A DNA stretch of 64,000 nt, taken from NCBI GenBank assembly GCA_963695375.1, contig OY968767.1, forward strand, positions 2,418,001 through 2,482,000, written 5' to 3'. The notes beneath the pieces are model-generated. The model was not told where the DNA came from. It worked only from the letters and a program-made list of their open reading frames with translations, and made no database searches. Positions 8,026 to 16,434 of this stretch are shown piece after piece; within the stretch, counting starts at the first letter, position 1; each line of letters starts with the position of its first letter. Source of the DNA: JACCVL01 sp963695375 (GTDB taxonomy: Bacteria > Actinomycetota > Actinomycetes > Propionibacteriales > Nocardioidaceae). The position numbers and the translations under genes are program-made.

Positions 8026-8966
8026 CGGTCGGCCCCCGGCTCGTCCGGCAGCACCATGGTGCCGACGCCCTCGTCGGTGAACACCTCGAGCAGCAGCGCG
8101 TGCGGCACCCGGCCGTCCAGGACGTGCGCCCGGGGGACGCCGCCCCGCACCGCGCGCAGGCAGGCGCCCATCTTCGGCACCATGCCCGCGGACAGGCCCG
8201 GCAGCAGGCCGGCGAGCTCGGTGGCGCGGATCTCGCTCACGAGGGTGGCGTCGTCCGGCCAGTCGGCGTACAGCCCCTCGACGTCGGTGAGCACCACCAG
8301 CTTCTCCGCTCCGAGCGCCATCGCGAGGCTGGCGGCGGCCGTGTCGGCGTTGATGTTGTGCACCTGGCCGTCCTGGTCCGGCGCCACGCCGGCGACCACC
8401 GGGATCCGTCCGGCGTCGATCAGGTCCCGCACCGAGGAGGCGGCCACGTCGACCACGTCGCCGACCAGGCCGATGTCGACGACCTCCCCATCGACGATCG
8501 CACCGGTCCGGGCCGCGGTGAACAACCCGGCATCCTCGCCGCTGAGCCCGACGGCGAGCGGGCCATGCGCGTTGAGCAACCCGACGAGCTCTCGGCCGAC
8601 CTGGCCGACCAAGACCATCCGGACCACGTCCATCGCCTCCGGGCTGGTGACCCGGAGCCCGCCGCGGAAGGTGGACGCGATGCCGAGCCGGTCGAGCATC
8701 GTCGAGATCTGCGGCCCACCGCCGTGCACCACCACCGGGCGCAGTCCGGCATAGCGGAGGAACACCACGTCCTCGGCGAAGGCGGCCCGGAGCCGGTCGT
8801 CGGTCATCGCGTGTCCGCCGTACTTGACCACGACGATGCGACCGTGCAGCCGCTCCAGCCAGGGCAGTGCCTCGACCAGCGTGGCCGCCTTGGCCATCGC
8901 CTGCTCGCGGTCGCGGGTCGCCGCGGTCGCCGTGCCGGTCATGGTCGCCGGTGAGGTCCGGCTCAT
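8022..8966 (-). CDS. argB: acetylglutamate kinase
   Basis: Phosphorylates N-acetylglutamate, usually the feedback-controlled step of the pathway. The 314-residue amino-acid-kinase fold shows VVKYGGHAM near residue 48, VVVHGGGPQI, NINADTAAASLAMALGAEKLV and GMVPKMGACLRAV. The N-terminal extension of ~25 residues before the kinase core resembles arginine-sensitive hexameric ArgB enzymes, which use an N-terminal helix, so feedback inhibition by arginine is likely (inference). ATG at 8966 gives an ATGA overlap with the argJ stop. Confidence 0.96.
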   Translation of the reverse strand: MSRTSPATMTGTATAATRDREQAMAKAATLVEALPWLERLHGRIVVVKYGGHAMTDDRLRAAFAEDVVFLRYAGLRPVVVHGGGPQISTMLDRLGIASTFRGGLRVTSPEAMDVVRMVLVGQVGRELVGLLNAHGPLAVGLSGEDAGLFTAARTGAIVDGEVVDIGLVGDVVDVAASSVRDLIDAGRIPVVAGVAPDQDGQVHNINADTAAASLAMALGAEKLVVLTDVEGLYADWPDDATLVSEIRATELAGLLPGLSAGMVPKMGACLRAVRGGVPRAHVLDGRVPHALLLEVFTDEGVGTMVLPDEPGADR

Positions 8967-10114
8967 GTCGGGTAGGCCGAGTTCTCGTGCACGTAGGCCG
9001 GCGTGAGGTCGTTCGTCCAGACGGTGGCGGCTGCGGAACCGGCCTTGAGGTCGATGAGGACGTCCACCCGGCGCGCGCTCAGGTCCACGTCGGTGATCGG
9101 GGCCGCCGGTGCGCTGGAGCGACAGACCGGGACCCCGGCCAGGCTGACGTCCAGATCGAGCGGATCGAACGCGGCAGCGGTCGTGCCGATGGCGGCGAGC
9201 ACCCGTCCCCAGTTCGGATCGCGGCCGAACATCGCGGTCTTGAACAGATTGCTGCGTGCGACCGCCCGGCCCACCTCGACCGCGTCGTCCTCGTCCGCGG
9301 CGCCGCGGACCTCGATCGCGAGCTCGTGCTCGGCGCCCTCCGCGTCGGCCAGCAGCTGCTGGGTCAGCGCGGCACACACCTCTCGTACCAGCGTCCCGAA
9401 ACAGCCGTCGTCCGGTGTGCGCCCGGACGCACCACTGGCCATCAGGAGCACCTGGTCGTTGGTGGACCGGCAACCGTCGGAGTCGAGCCGGTCGAAGGTG
9501 CTCCGGGTCGCCGTCCGCAGCGCGCGGTCGCAGGTCGCGGCGTCCACGTCCGCGTCGGTGGTGAGCAGCACGAGCATGGTCGCAAGCTCCGGTGCGAGCA
9601 TCCCCGCGCCCTTCGCCATCCCGCCCACGGACCAGCCGGGGCCGTGCGCGACCGCCTGCTTGGGCACGGTGTCGGTCGTCATGATCGCCTCGGCCGCCGC
9701 GGCACCGCCGGTCTCGGACAGCTCGTCCAGCGCGGCCCGGACTCCGCGCCGCATCGCCGCGGGGTCGTGCAGGACGCCGATCAGGCCGGTCGAGCAGACC
9801 TGGACCTCGCCCGCCCCGATGGCGAGCCCCGCGGCCACCGCCTCGGCGCTCTCGTGCACCAGGGCGAAGCCGTCCGGGCCGGTGTAGCAGTTGGCCCCGC
9901 CGGAGTTGAGCAGGCAGGCCCGGGCGGTCCCCCCGGCCAGCGCCTGCCGACTCCAGCGCACCGGGTGTGCGACGCAGCGGTTGGTGGTGAAGACCGCCGC
10001 CGCGTTGCGCCGTGGGCCGTCGTTCACCACCAGGGCCACGTCGGCGCGACCCGGTCCCTTCAGACCCGCGGCAACCCCGGCGGCCCGGAACCCGGCGGCG
10101 GCGGTGACGCTCAC
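8963..10114 (-). CDS. argJ: glutamate N-acetyltransferase / ornithine acetyltransferase
   Basis: Recycles the acetyl group from N-acetylornithine to glutamate; bifunctional members also use acetyl-CoA. The 383-residue precursor contains KGAGMLAPELATMLVLL, in which the Thr of ATML (near residue 179) is the self-cleavage point and nucleophile, and DPNWGRVLAAIG near the C-terminus. The GTG at 10114 is chosen because it gives the conserved short N-terminus and a GTGA overlap with argC. Together with argC, B, D and F this is the cyclic acetyl pathway. No separate argA is present in the window. Confidence 0.96.
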   Translation of the reverse strand: MSVTAAAGFRAAGVAAGLKGPGRADVALVVNDGPRRNAAAVFTTNRCVAHPVRWSRQALAGGTARACLLNSGGANCYTGPDGFALVHESAEAVAAGLAIGAGEVQVCSTGLIGVLHDPAAMRRGVRAALDELSETGGAAAAEAIMTTDTVPKQAVAHGPGWSVGGMAKGAGMLAPELATMLVLLTTDADVDAATCDRALRTATRSTFDRLDSDGCRSTNDQVLLMASGASGRTPDDGCFGTLVREVCAALTQQLLADAEGAEHELAIEVRGAADEDDAVEVGRAVARSNLFKTAMFGRDPNWGRVLAAIGTTAAAFDPLDLDVSLAGVPVCRSSAPAAPITDVDLSARRVDVLIDLKAGSAAATVWTNDLTPAYVHENSAYPT

Positions 10115-11136
10115 GGGGCGGTCCCCACCGTGGTCAGGCCGGCCGTCTCCGGCAGCCGTTGCGCCAGGTTGATGCACTGCACCGCCGCCCCGGCGGTGCC
10201 CTTGGTGAGGTTGTCGACCGCACCCACCACCACCAGCCGGCCGGCGCGCTCGTCGACGGCGACCTGCAGGTGCACGGCGTTGGAGCCGACCACCGCCTTG
10301 GTCTGCGGCCAGCTGCCCTCGGGCAGCAGCCGGACGAAGGGCTCCTCGCTGTACGCGGCGTGGTAGGCGTCGCGGACGGCCGCCGCCGAGATCCCCGGCA
10401 GCAGCGGGCCGGTGCAGGTCGCCAGGATGCCGCGTGCCATCGGGGCCAGGACCGGGGTGAACCCGACCCGCACCGGCCGGTCGGTCACGGCCGCGAGGGT
10501 CTGCTCGATCTCGGGGACGTGCCGGTGCCCGCCCCCGACGCCGTACGCGGTCGCCGACCCCATCAGCTCGGCGCCCAGCAGGTGCGGCCGGACGGACCGG
10601 CCCGCGCCGGAGGCGCCGGACATCGCCACCACCACCAGCGCGTCGCTCTGCACCAGGCCGGCCGCGACCGCCGGCAGCAGGGCGAGGGCCGACACCGTCG
10701 GGTAGCAGCCGGGCACAGCCACCCGGCGGGTTCGCCGGAGCCGCTCCCGCTGCCCCGGGAGCTCGGGCAGACCGTAGGGCCAGCTCCCGGCGTGCGGGCC
10801 CGGGTAGAACCCGCGCCACGCGGTGGGGTCGGCGATCCGGAAGTCCGCGCCGCAGTCGACGACCAGCACGTCGCCCGGCAGCTCGGCCGCCAGGGCCGCG
10901 GAGTGTCCGTGCGGCAGCGCGAGGACCACCACGTCGTGGTCGGCCAGCACCGCCGGCTCGGTGGGTGCCAGCGTCGTCTCGGCGATCGGCCCGAGATGCG
11001 GATGGTGCGTCCCGAGCAGGGTCCCGGCGCTGTCCCCGGCGGTGAGCCGGCCGATCCGGAGCCGGGGGTGGTCGAGCAGCAGGCGCAGCAGCTCGCCACC
11101 CGCGTATCCGCTCGCGCCGGCCACCGCCACCCGCAT
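10111..11136 (-). CDS. argC: N-acetyl-gamma-glutamyl-phosphate reductase
   Basis: NADPH-dependent reduction of acetylglutamyl phosphate. The 341-residue protein starts MRVAVAGASGYAGGELLRLL (Rossmann loop), has the catalytic cysteine in VAVPGCYPT near residue 141, and ends with the AVDNLTKGTAGAAVQ substrate segment. ATG 11136 is preferred over an ATG 16 codons upstream because GGGGAGGA lies 7 nt before it. It is first in the arg operon; the ARG-box-like palindrome lies 40-62 nt upstream. Confidence 0.95.
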   Translation of the reverse strand: MRVAVAGASGYAGGELLRLLLDHPRLRIGRLTAGDSAGTLLGTHHPHLGPIAETTLAPTEPAVLADHDVVVLALPHGHSAALAAELPGDVLVVDCGADFRIADPTAWRGFYPGPHAGSWPYGLPELPGQRERLRRTRRVAVPGCYPTVSALALLPAVAAGLVQSDALVVVAMSGASGAGRSVRPHLLGAELMGSATAYGVGGGHRHVPEIEQTLAAVTDRPVRVGFTPVLAPMARGILATCTGPLLPGISAAAVRDAYHAAYSEEPFVRLLPEGSWPQTKAVVGSNAVHLQVAVDERAGRLVVVGAVDNLTKGTAGAAVQCINLAQRLPETAGLTTVGTAP

Positions 11137-11175
11137 CCGCCCGTCCTCCCCTGCCCTGTCGGTCGTCCCGGATGC

Positions 11176-11198
11176 AGTCTGCATGAATATGCGAGACT
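11176..11198. promoter_or_regulatory. probable ArgR operator (ARG-box-like palindrome)
   Basis: The plus strand has AGTCTGCAT (11176-11184), GAAT, then ATGC-G-AGACT (11189-11198), a near-perfect inverted repeat with one inserted base. The AT-rich centre, unusual here, resembles ARG boxes (TGCAT/ATGCA half-sites in actinobacteria, TGAAT/ATTCA in E. coli). It sits between argC and the divergent gene, where an operator controlling argC is expected. I could not define a convincing -35/-10 pair around it. Confidence 0.55.
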
Positions 11199-11300
11199 CT
11201 GCAAAATCAAGGAGGATCGGTTGGTGCCGCTAGCGTCCGGCCATGACGTCGACGCACCGGCCCTCCGCCGCGACTGGCTCCCGACCGTTACCTCCAGCTG

Positions 11301-12068
11301 TTGGGTGCCGACTCTGCCCGCTTCGTCGACGTGCTGGCGGAGGTCGACCCCGCGGCGGGCGTGCCGAGCTGCCCGGACTGGACCGCCGCCGACCTGCTCT
11401 GGCACCTCACCGAGGTGCAGTGGTTCTGGGGCACGATCGTCGCGGACCGGCTCCCGGACCCCAGCGCGGCCGAGGACCGGAGACCGCGGCGCCCGGACGA
11501 CCACGGGGGCGCACTCACGCTGTTCGCCGCCACCTCGGACGCCCTGGTGGCCGCCCTGGCCGCGGTGCCCGACGACGCGCCGGTGTGGACCTGGCACGAG
11601 CCCGACCAGACGGCGGGCTTCGTCCGACGCCGGCAGGCGCACGAGGCGCTGATCCACCGGCTGGACGCCGAGCTGGTGGCAGGTGACCCGACGCCGCTCG
11701 ACCCCGAGCTGGCCACCGACGGCATCGACGAGGTGCTCCAGGTGATGTACGGCGGCACCCCCGCCTGGGCCACCTTCACCGGCACGGCCGGCCCGGTCGC
11801 GATCCGCGCCACCGACACCGCTGCCTGCTGGGACGTGACCATCGGCACCATCTCCGGCGTCGAGCCGGGGCCGGACCTCGTCGTGGTGAACGAGCCGGCG
11901 GTCGAGGTGACCGACGGGTCGGTCCCCGCAGTCGCCGAGGTGGTGGCCGACGCGGCGACGCTGGACGCCTGGTTGTGGAACCGGGTCGACCGGAGCGCGG
12001 TCACGGCCGCCGGGGACCCGGTGGCGATCGCTGCGCTGGAGGAGGTGCTCCGCACCGGACTGCAGTGA
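11301..12068 (+). CDS. mycothiol-dependent maleylpyruvate isomerase-family (DinB-like) protein
   Basis: Member of the actinobacterial MDMPI/DinB-like family, metal-binding proteins that often act on mycothiol conjugates; the substrate is unknown. Visible features are CPDWTAADLLWHLTEVQWFW with a likely metal-ligand His, AHEALIHRLDAE with the second Glu/His pair, and a C-terminal lobe containing WDVTIG and DAWLWNRVD. The coding frame clearly continues upstream of the TTG at 11301 (residues DRYLQLLG from 11283), but no good start exists in that frame. A strong AAGGAGG at 11209-11215 lies before starts in another frame, so a one-base indel near 11281 is likely. It is followed 20 nt later by the sulfotransferase gene. 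Confidence 0.8.
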   Translation: MGADSARFVDVLAEVDPAAGVPSCPDWTAADLLWHLTEVQWFWGTIVADRLPDPSAAEDRRPRRPDDHGGALTLFAATSDALVAALAAVPDDAPVWTWHEPDQTAGFVRRRQAHEALIHRLDAELVAGDPTPLDPELATDGIDEVLQVMYGGTPAWATFTGTAGPVAIRATDTAACWDVTIGTISGVEPGPDLVVVNEPAVEVTDGSVPAVAEVVADAATLDAWLWNRVDRSAVTAAGDPVAIAALEEVLRTGLQ

Positions 12069-12088
12069 TCGGCCCTACGCTCCGTCGG

Positions 12089-13006
12089 ATGGCCGAGCCC
12101 GCCCGCGTCCGGTACCGCACGTCGCTGGAGGACAGTGCCCGCTGGGACGGCTTCGCCTTCCGACCGGGCGACGTGGTGATCAGCGCTCCCTCCAAGAGCG
12201 GCACCACCTGGACCCAGATGATCTGCGCGCTGCTCGTGTTCCAGCGTCCAGACCTGCCGGCGCCGCTGACCACGCTGTCCCCCTGGCTGGACCTGCGGCT
12301 CCGATCGGTGCAGGCGGTGCACGCCGCGCTGGCTGCACAGCGGCACCGGCGGTTCATCAAGACCCACACGCCGCTCGACGGGCTGCCCACCGACGAGCGG
12401 GTCACCTATCTCGCCGTCGGTCGCGACCCGCGCGACGTCGTGCTGTCGTTGCGCCACCAGAGCGCCAACCTGGACCGCGGCGTCATCGCCGATCTGCTGG
12501 GCGAGCCGGCGCCCGCACCGACGGCGGACGTCACGAGCGCCGACCCGCAGCAGGTGCGGGCCTACGTCCGGCGCTGGATGGAGGCCGACGACCGACCGGA
12601 GACCAACCTGGACACGCTGCGCGGCGTCGCGTGGCAGTGCGGCCGCGCCTGGGAGCGGCGGCACCAGCCGAACGTGCTGCTGATGCACTACGCCGACCTG
12701 AGCCGCGACCTCGAGGGGCAGATGCGCCGGCTGGCCGCAGCGCTCGGGATCGAGGTGGCCGACGCGAACTGGCCGTCGCTGGTCGACGCGGCCGGGTTCG
12801 ACCGGATGCGGCAGCGAGCGTCCGACCGGGTCCCGGACGAGCGGCTCGGCCTGCTGAAGGACTCCGGCCGCTTCTTCCGTCAGGGCGGCACCGGGCAGTG
12901 GCGGTCGGTGCTGTCGCCCGACGACCTGGACCGGTACGCGGAGCGGCTGGCCACGCTGGCGGCCCCGGATCTGGTCGCCTGGCTGCACGACGGCACGCTC
13001 GGCTGA
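12089..13006 (+). CDS. PAPS-dependent sulfotransferase
   Basis: Transfers sulfonate from PAPS to an unknown acceptor. The 305-residue protein has every hallmark of the cytosolic sulfotransferase fold: the 5'-phosphosulfate loop PSKSGTTWTQ near residue 35, KTHTPLDGLP with the catalytic His, the 3'-phosphate segment VGRDPRDVVLSL, and FFRQGGTGQW matching the RxGxxGxW motif. ATG at 12089 is the first start giving the family N-terminus. It is probably co-transcribed with the preceding MDMPI-like gene, and the pair is oriented against the surrounding operons. Nearby genes do not show an acceptor. Confidence 0.88.
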   Translation: MAEPARVRYRTSLEDSARWDGFAFRPGDVVISAPSKSGTTWTQMICALLVFQRPDLPAPLTTLSPWLDLRLRSVQAVHAALAAQRHRRFIKTHTPLDGLPTDERVTYLAVGRDPRDVVLSLRHQSANLDRGVIADLLGEPAPAPTADVTSADPQQVRAYVRRWMEADDRPETNLDTLRGVAWQCGRAWERRHQPNVLLMHYADLSRDLEGQMRRLAAALGIEVADANWPSLVDAAGFDRMRQRASDRVPDERLGLLKDSGRFFRQGGTGQWRSVLSPDDLDRYAERLATLAAPDLVAWLHDGTLG

Positions 13007-13018
13007 GCGTCCGGCTGC

Positions 13019-13057
13019 GGCACGTCGAGCCGGCACGTCGAGCTGGCACGTCGAGCT
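13019..13057. repeat. 13-nt tandem repeat, three copies
   Basis: Three consecutive copies of GGCACGTCGAGCY fill most of the 60-nt gap between the convergent sulfotransferase and SDR genes. There is no terminator-like hairpin with it. It is probably slippage-generated. Confidence 0.85.
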
Positions 13058-13066
13058 GGCAGGGCG

Positions 13067-13924
13067 TCAGGCCAGCGGGTCGTCCGGTCCGTACGGTCGC
13101 AGCGTCAGCCGACGCGCCCCCGGGTCGCCCGCGAAGCGCTCCGCCAAGGTGGCCATCAGCGCGGCCGGGTCGTCGAGGCCGGCTCGGAGGTACCGCCCGC
13201 TGAGGTGGTCCAGCGACCCGGCGACGACGGCCGCCACCAGCTGCACGACCAGCTCCGGGTCGGTCCACTCGGCTCGGTCGGCCATCACCGGCATGCCGGC
13301 CGTCATCTCGGTGCGGACGACACCCGGCGCGACGTCGAACACGGCCAGGCCGTGCGGTCGCCCCGCGGCCGCGTAGGTGCCGGACAGGCGCAGCAGCGCG
13401 GTCTTGGACACCGAGTAGGCGCTGTAGTCCGGTACGTCTCGCACCGCCATCCCGGAGGTGAGGCTCACCACCCGGCCGTGGCCGCGCTGGACCATCGCCG
13501 GGACGACGGCGTGCAGGACCCGCTGGGTGCCGAGCAGGTTGACCTCGACCACCCGCCACCACGCGTCCGGGTCGACCCGCCAGGGGTCGACCTCCTCGGG
13601 GTCGATCGCGCCCGCGTTGCAGATCACCGAGTCCAGCGGCCCGAACGCGTCGGTGACCGCAGCCACCACCCGGGCCACGTCGGCGGCCGAGGTCACGTCA
13701 CCGGACACGCCCAGGCAACGCCCGCCGGCCACCTCGACCTCGGCCTGCACCGCCGCCACCTGCTCGGCGGTGCGGGCACATACGCCGACCGCGGCCCCGC
13801 GGTCGGCGAGCCCGGCGGCGATGGCCCGGCCGATCCCGCGCCCGCCGCCGGTGACCAGCACGACCTGGCCGGACAGGTCGGGAGCCGGTGCGGGCGGCCG
13901 TCCACCGCCGGTTAGGGCGCTCAC
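13067..13924 (-). CDS. short-chain dehydrogenase/reductase (SDR)
   Basis: NAD(P)-dependent oxidoreductase of unknown substrate. The 285-residue product shows VTGGGRGIGRAIA (TGxxxGIG), CARTAEQ as the cofactor-selectivity region, ICNAGA (NNAG-like), the catalytic Ser in SLTSGMAV, YSAYSVSKTALL (YxxxK), and PGVVRTEM. Arg in the second beta-strand region suggests NADP(H) (inference). The GTG at 13924 overlaps the pheT stop as GTGA, so it may be translated from the pheS-pheT message, though it has no known role in charging tRNA. Confidence 0.88.
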   Translation of the reverse strand: MSALTGGGRPPAPAPDLSGQVVLVTGGGRGIGRAIAAGLADRGAAVGVCARTAEQVAAVQAEVEVAGGRCLGVSGDVTSAADVARVVAAVTDAFGPLDSVICNAGAIDPEEVDPWRVDPDAWWRVVEVNLLGTQRVLHAVVPAMVQRGHGRVVSLTSGMAVRDVPDYSAYSVSKTALLRLSGTYAAAGRPHGLAVFDVAPGVVRTEMTAGMPVMADRAEWTDPELVVQLVAAVVAGSLDHLSGRYLRAGLDDPAALMATLAERFAGDPGARRLTLRPYGPDDPLA

Positions 13925-16434
13925 GTGCGGCGCTCCGCGCCGGTGCGAGCGATCGCTGCGGCGATCGCCGCGTCCCGGGCGGCCGCGGTCTCCTGCTCGG
14001 TGAGGGTGCGGTCCGGGGCGCGGAACCGGAGCGCGAAGGCGAGCGACTTTCGTCCCGGCGGCACCGGCTCGCCGCGGTAGACGTCGAACAACCGCAGCGA
14101 CTCGAGCAGGGGGCCGGCGCCGGACCGGAGAGCGGCAGCGACGTCGGCTGCCGCGACCGACTCGTCGACCACCAGGGCGACGTCCTCCTTGGCGACCGGC
14201 AGCACCGAGAAGTGCGGCGCGGCGACGACAGGGGGCACGGAGGCGACCAGCGCGTCCAGGTCCACCTCGGCGTACGCGGTGCGTTTCGGCACGCCGTAGG
14301 CGGCGCACACGGCCGGATGCAGCTCGCCGGCGAAGCCCACGCCGACCCCGTCCAGCAGGATCTCACCGCAGCGACCGGGGTGCCAGGGAGCCTGGGTCGC
14401 CTGGCGGACCTCCACCGGCACGCCGAGTCCGGTGCCGACCGCGCGCACCGCGGCGACGGCGTCGACCCACCCGGCGGCGGTGGCCGGGCCCCACCAGCCG
14501 GCGGGGTGCCGCTCCCCGCTGAGCAGCAGTGCCAGGTGCCGAGGCTGCGCGGGCAGGGCGGCGTCCAGCGCCTTCAACGCGTCGTCGTCCGGGCGCCCGT
14601 CGACCGGCGGCACCGGCGCCGGCGGCAACGGCTCGGCGCCGGGCGAGAAGACCGGCGCGACCAGGCTGAGCGCGAGCGTGGCCTGCCCGCGGCCCACGTT
14701 GCGCGCCGCGATCTCCAGCAACGCCGGAGCCAGCGTGGTGGCCAGCAGCGGCTGGCGGTCGGACAGCGGGTTGGCCAGGCGCATCGCCCGCCGGCGTGCA
14801 TCGTCGGCGGCCAGCCCGAGCGCGTCCAGGTCCTCGTCCCCGACGAACGGGGAGGCGGTGACCTCGGTGAAGCCGCCGCCGGCGAGCAGCTCTCCGACCC
14901 GGCGGCGCAGCCGCTGGGCGGTGGTGAGCCCGCGCCCGGCGGGGGCCACCGGCAGCACCGAGGGCACCCGGTCGTAGCCGACCAGCCGGGCGACCTCCTC
15001 CACCAGGTCGTGGGGGTCGGTCAGGTCGGGCCGCCAGGGCGGCGCCTCGACGACCAGCCGGTCGGTGCCCGCCCGCTGCACCCGGCAGCCCACCTGGTGC
15101 AGTGCGTCGACCACGGTGCCGGGGTCGATGTCGACACCGGTGATCCGGCCGGGCAGCCCGACCGGCAGGTCGATCGTCCCGGGTCGGGGCGGCTCCCCGA
15201 CGACGGTGTGCCCCGGCTCGATGGTGCCGCCGCCGTGGCGCACCAGGAGGTCCGCCACCCGCTGGGCCGCCACCGGCGGCAGCATCGGGTCCACCCCCCG
15301 CTCGAACCGCCGGGAGGCCTCCGAGCCCAACCGGTGTCGACGGGCGGTCCGGGCGGTGGGCACCGGCGCGAAGTGAGCGGCCTCGATGACCACGGCCGTG
15401 GTCGAGGGGCCGATCTCGGTGGACTCGCCGCCCATCACCCCGGCGAGACCGATCGGGCCCCGGTCGTCGGTGATCAGCAGGTCCTCGGGGTCGAGCTCCC
15501 GCTCGACGTCGTCCAGGGTCCGCAGGCGCTCTCCCGGCCGGGCGCGGCGGACGACGATCGACCCCTGCAGCCGGTCCCGGTCGTAGCCGTGGATCGGCTG
15601 GCCGAGCTCGAGCATCACGTAGTTGGTCACGTCGACGGCCAGCGAGATCGGGCGCATGCCGGCCAGCTGGATCCGCCGGGCCATCCACCGGGGGGTGGGA
15701 GCCGTCGGGTCGAACCCGCGGACGGACCGAGCCACGAACACCGGGCAGGCGGCCGGGTCCTCCACGCGGACCGGGTGGCTCCCGCTCGGGTCCGGCCCTT
15801 CGGCCTGGACCGGCGCGGGGCCGGGCGGTGGCTCGGCCGGGTCGCGGTAGCGCGCGCGGTAGGCGAGGGCGGCGTCGCGGGCGACCCCGCGCACCGACAG
15901 CGCGTACGCCCGGTCCGGGTTGATCTCGAACTCGATCACCTCGTCCCGCAGCCCGAGCAGCGCGGCCGCGTCGTCCCCGGGCTCGGCCTCCCCCGGGGCG
16001 AGCACCAGGATGCCGTCGGCGTCGTCGCCGAGCCCGAGCTCGGCGGTCGAGCAGATCATCCCGTCCGACAGGTGACCGTAGGTGCGGCGCGCGGAGATCG
16101 CGAAGCCGCCGGGCAGGACGCTGCCCGGCAGCGCGACCACGACCAGGTCGCCCGCGGCGACGTTGTCGGCACCGCACACGATCCCGCGACCGGAGTCGTC
16201 GGGAGTCGGGCCGACATCGACCTGACACCAGCGGACGGTCCTGCCGTTGCGGTGGGTCTCCGGCTCGGCGCTGCGGACCCGGCCCACGACCAGCGGCCCG
16301 GTGAGGTCGTGACCGGGCGAGGTGAGCCGTTCGAGCTTGAGCCCGAGGGCGGTCAGCCGGGCGGCGAGCTGCGCCGCGGACACGTCGGCCGGCAGGTCGA
16401 CGTGCTCGCGCAGCCAGGACACGGGGACCCGCAT
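13921..16434 (-). CDS. pheT: phenylalanyl-tRNA synthetase beta subunit
   Basis: Beta subunit of the alpha2beta2 PheRS; holds the editing site and tRNA-binding domains. The 837-residue chain starts MRVPVSWLREHVDLP, followed by the EMAP-like tRNA-binding domain (about 40-150), the B3/B4 editing domain and the B5 domain. It ends with a ferredoxin-like anticodon-binding domain (FSVLPVAKEDVALVV...). Its ATG shares one base with the pheS stop (TGATG). Length is normal. Confidence 0.96.
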   Translation of the reverse strand: MRVPVSWLREHVDLPADVSAAQLAARLTALGLKLERLTSPGHDLTGPLVVGRVRSAEPETHRNGRTVRWCQVDVGPTPDDSGRGIVCGADNVAAGDLVVVALPGSVLPGGFAISARRTYGHLSDGMICSTAELGLGDDADGILVLAPGEAEPGDDAAALLGLRDEVIEFEINPDRAYALSVRGVARDAALAYRARYRDPAEPPPGPAPVQAEGPDPSGSHPVRVEDPAACPVFVARSVRGFDPTAPTPRWMARRIQLAGMRPISLAVDVTNYVMLELGQPIHGYDRDRLQGSIVVRRARPGERLRTLDDVERELDPEDLLITDDRGPIGLAGVMGGESTEIGPSTTAVVIEAAHFAPVPTARTARRHRLGSEASRRFERGVDPMLPPVAAQRVADLLVRHGGGTIEPGHTVVGEPPRPGTIDLPVGLPGRITGVDIDPGTVVDALHQVGCRVQRAGTDRLVVEAPPWRPDLTDPHDLVEEVARLVGYDRVPSVLPVAPAGRGLTTAQRLRRRVGELLAGGGFTEVTASPFVGDEDLDALGLAADDARRRAMRLANPLSDRQPLLATTLAPALLEIAARNVGRGQATLALSLVAPVFSPGAEPLPPAPVPPVDGRPDDDALKALDAALPAQPRHLALLLSGERHPAGWWGPATAAGWVDAVAAVRAVGTGLGVPVEVRQATQAPWHPGRCGEILLDGVGVGFAGELHPAVCAAYGVPKRTAYAEVDLDALVASVPPVVAAPHFSVLPVAKEDVALVVDESVAAADVAAALRSGAGPLLESLRLFDVYRGEPVPPGRKSLAFALRFRAPDRTLTEQETAAARDAAIAAAIARTGAERRT

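Noticed and set aside
13019..13057. CRISPR-like repeats
   Set aside because: Units are 13 nt, contiguous and without spacers; simple tandem repeat.
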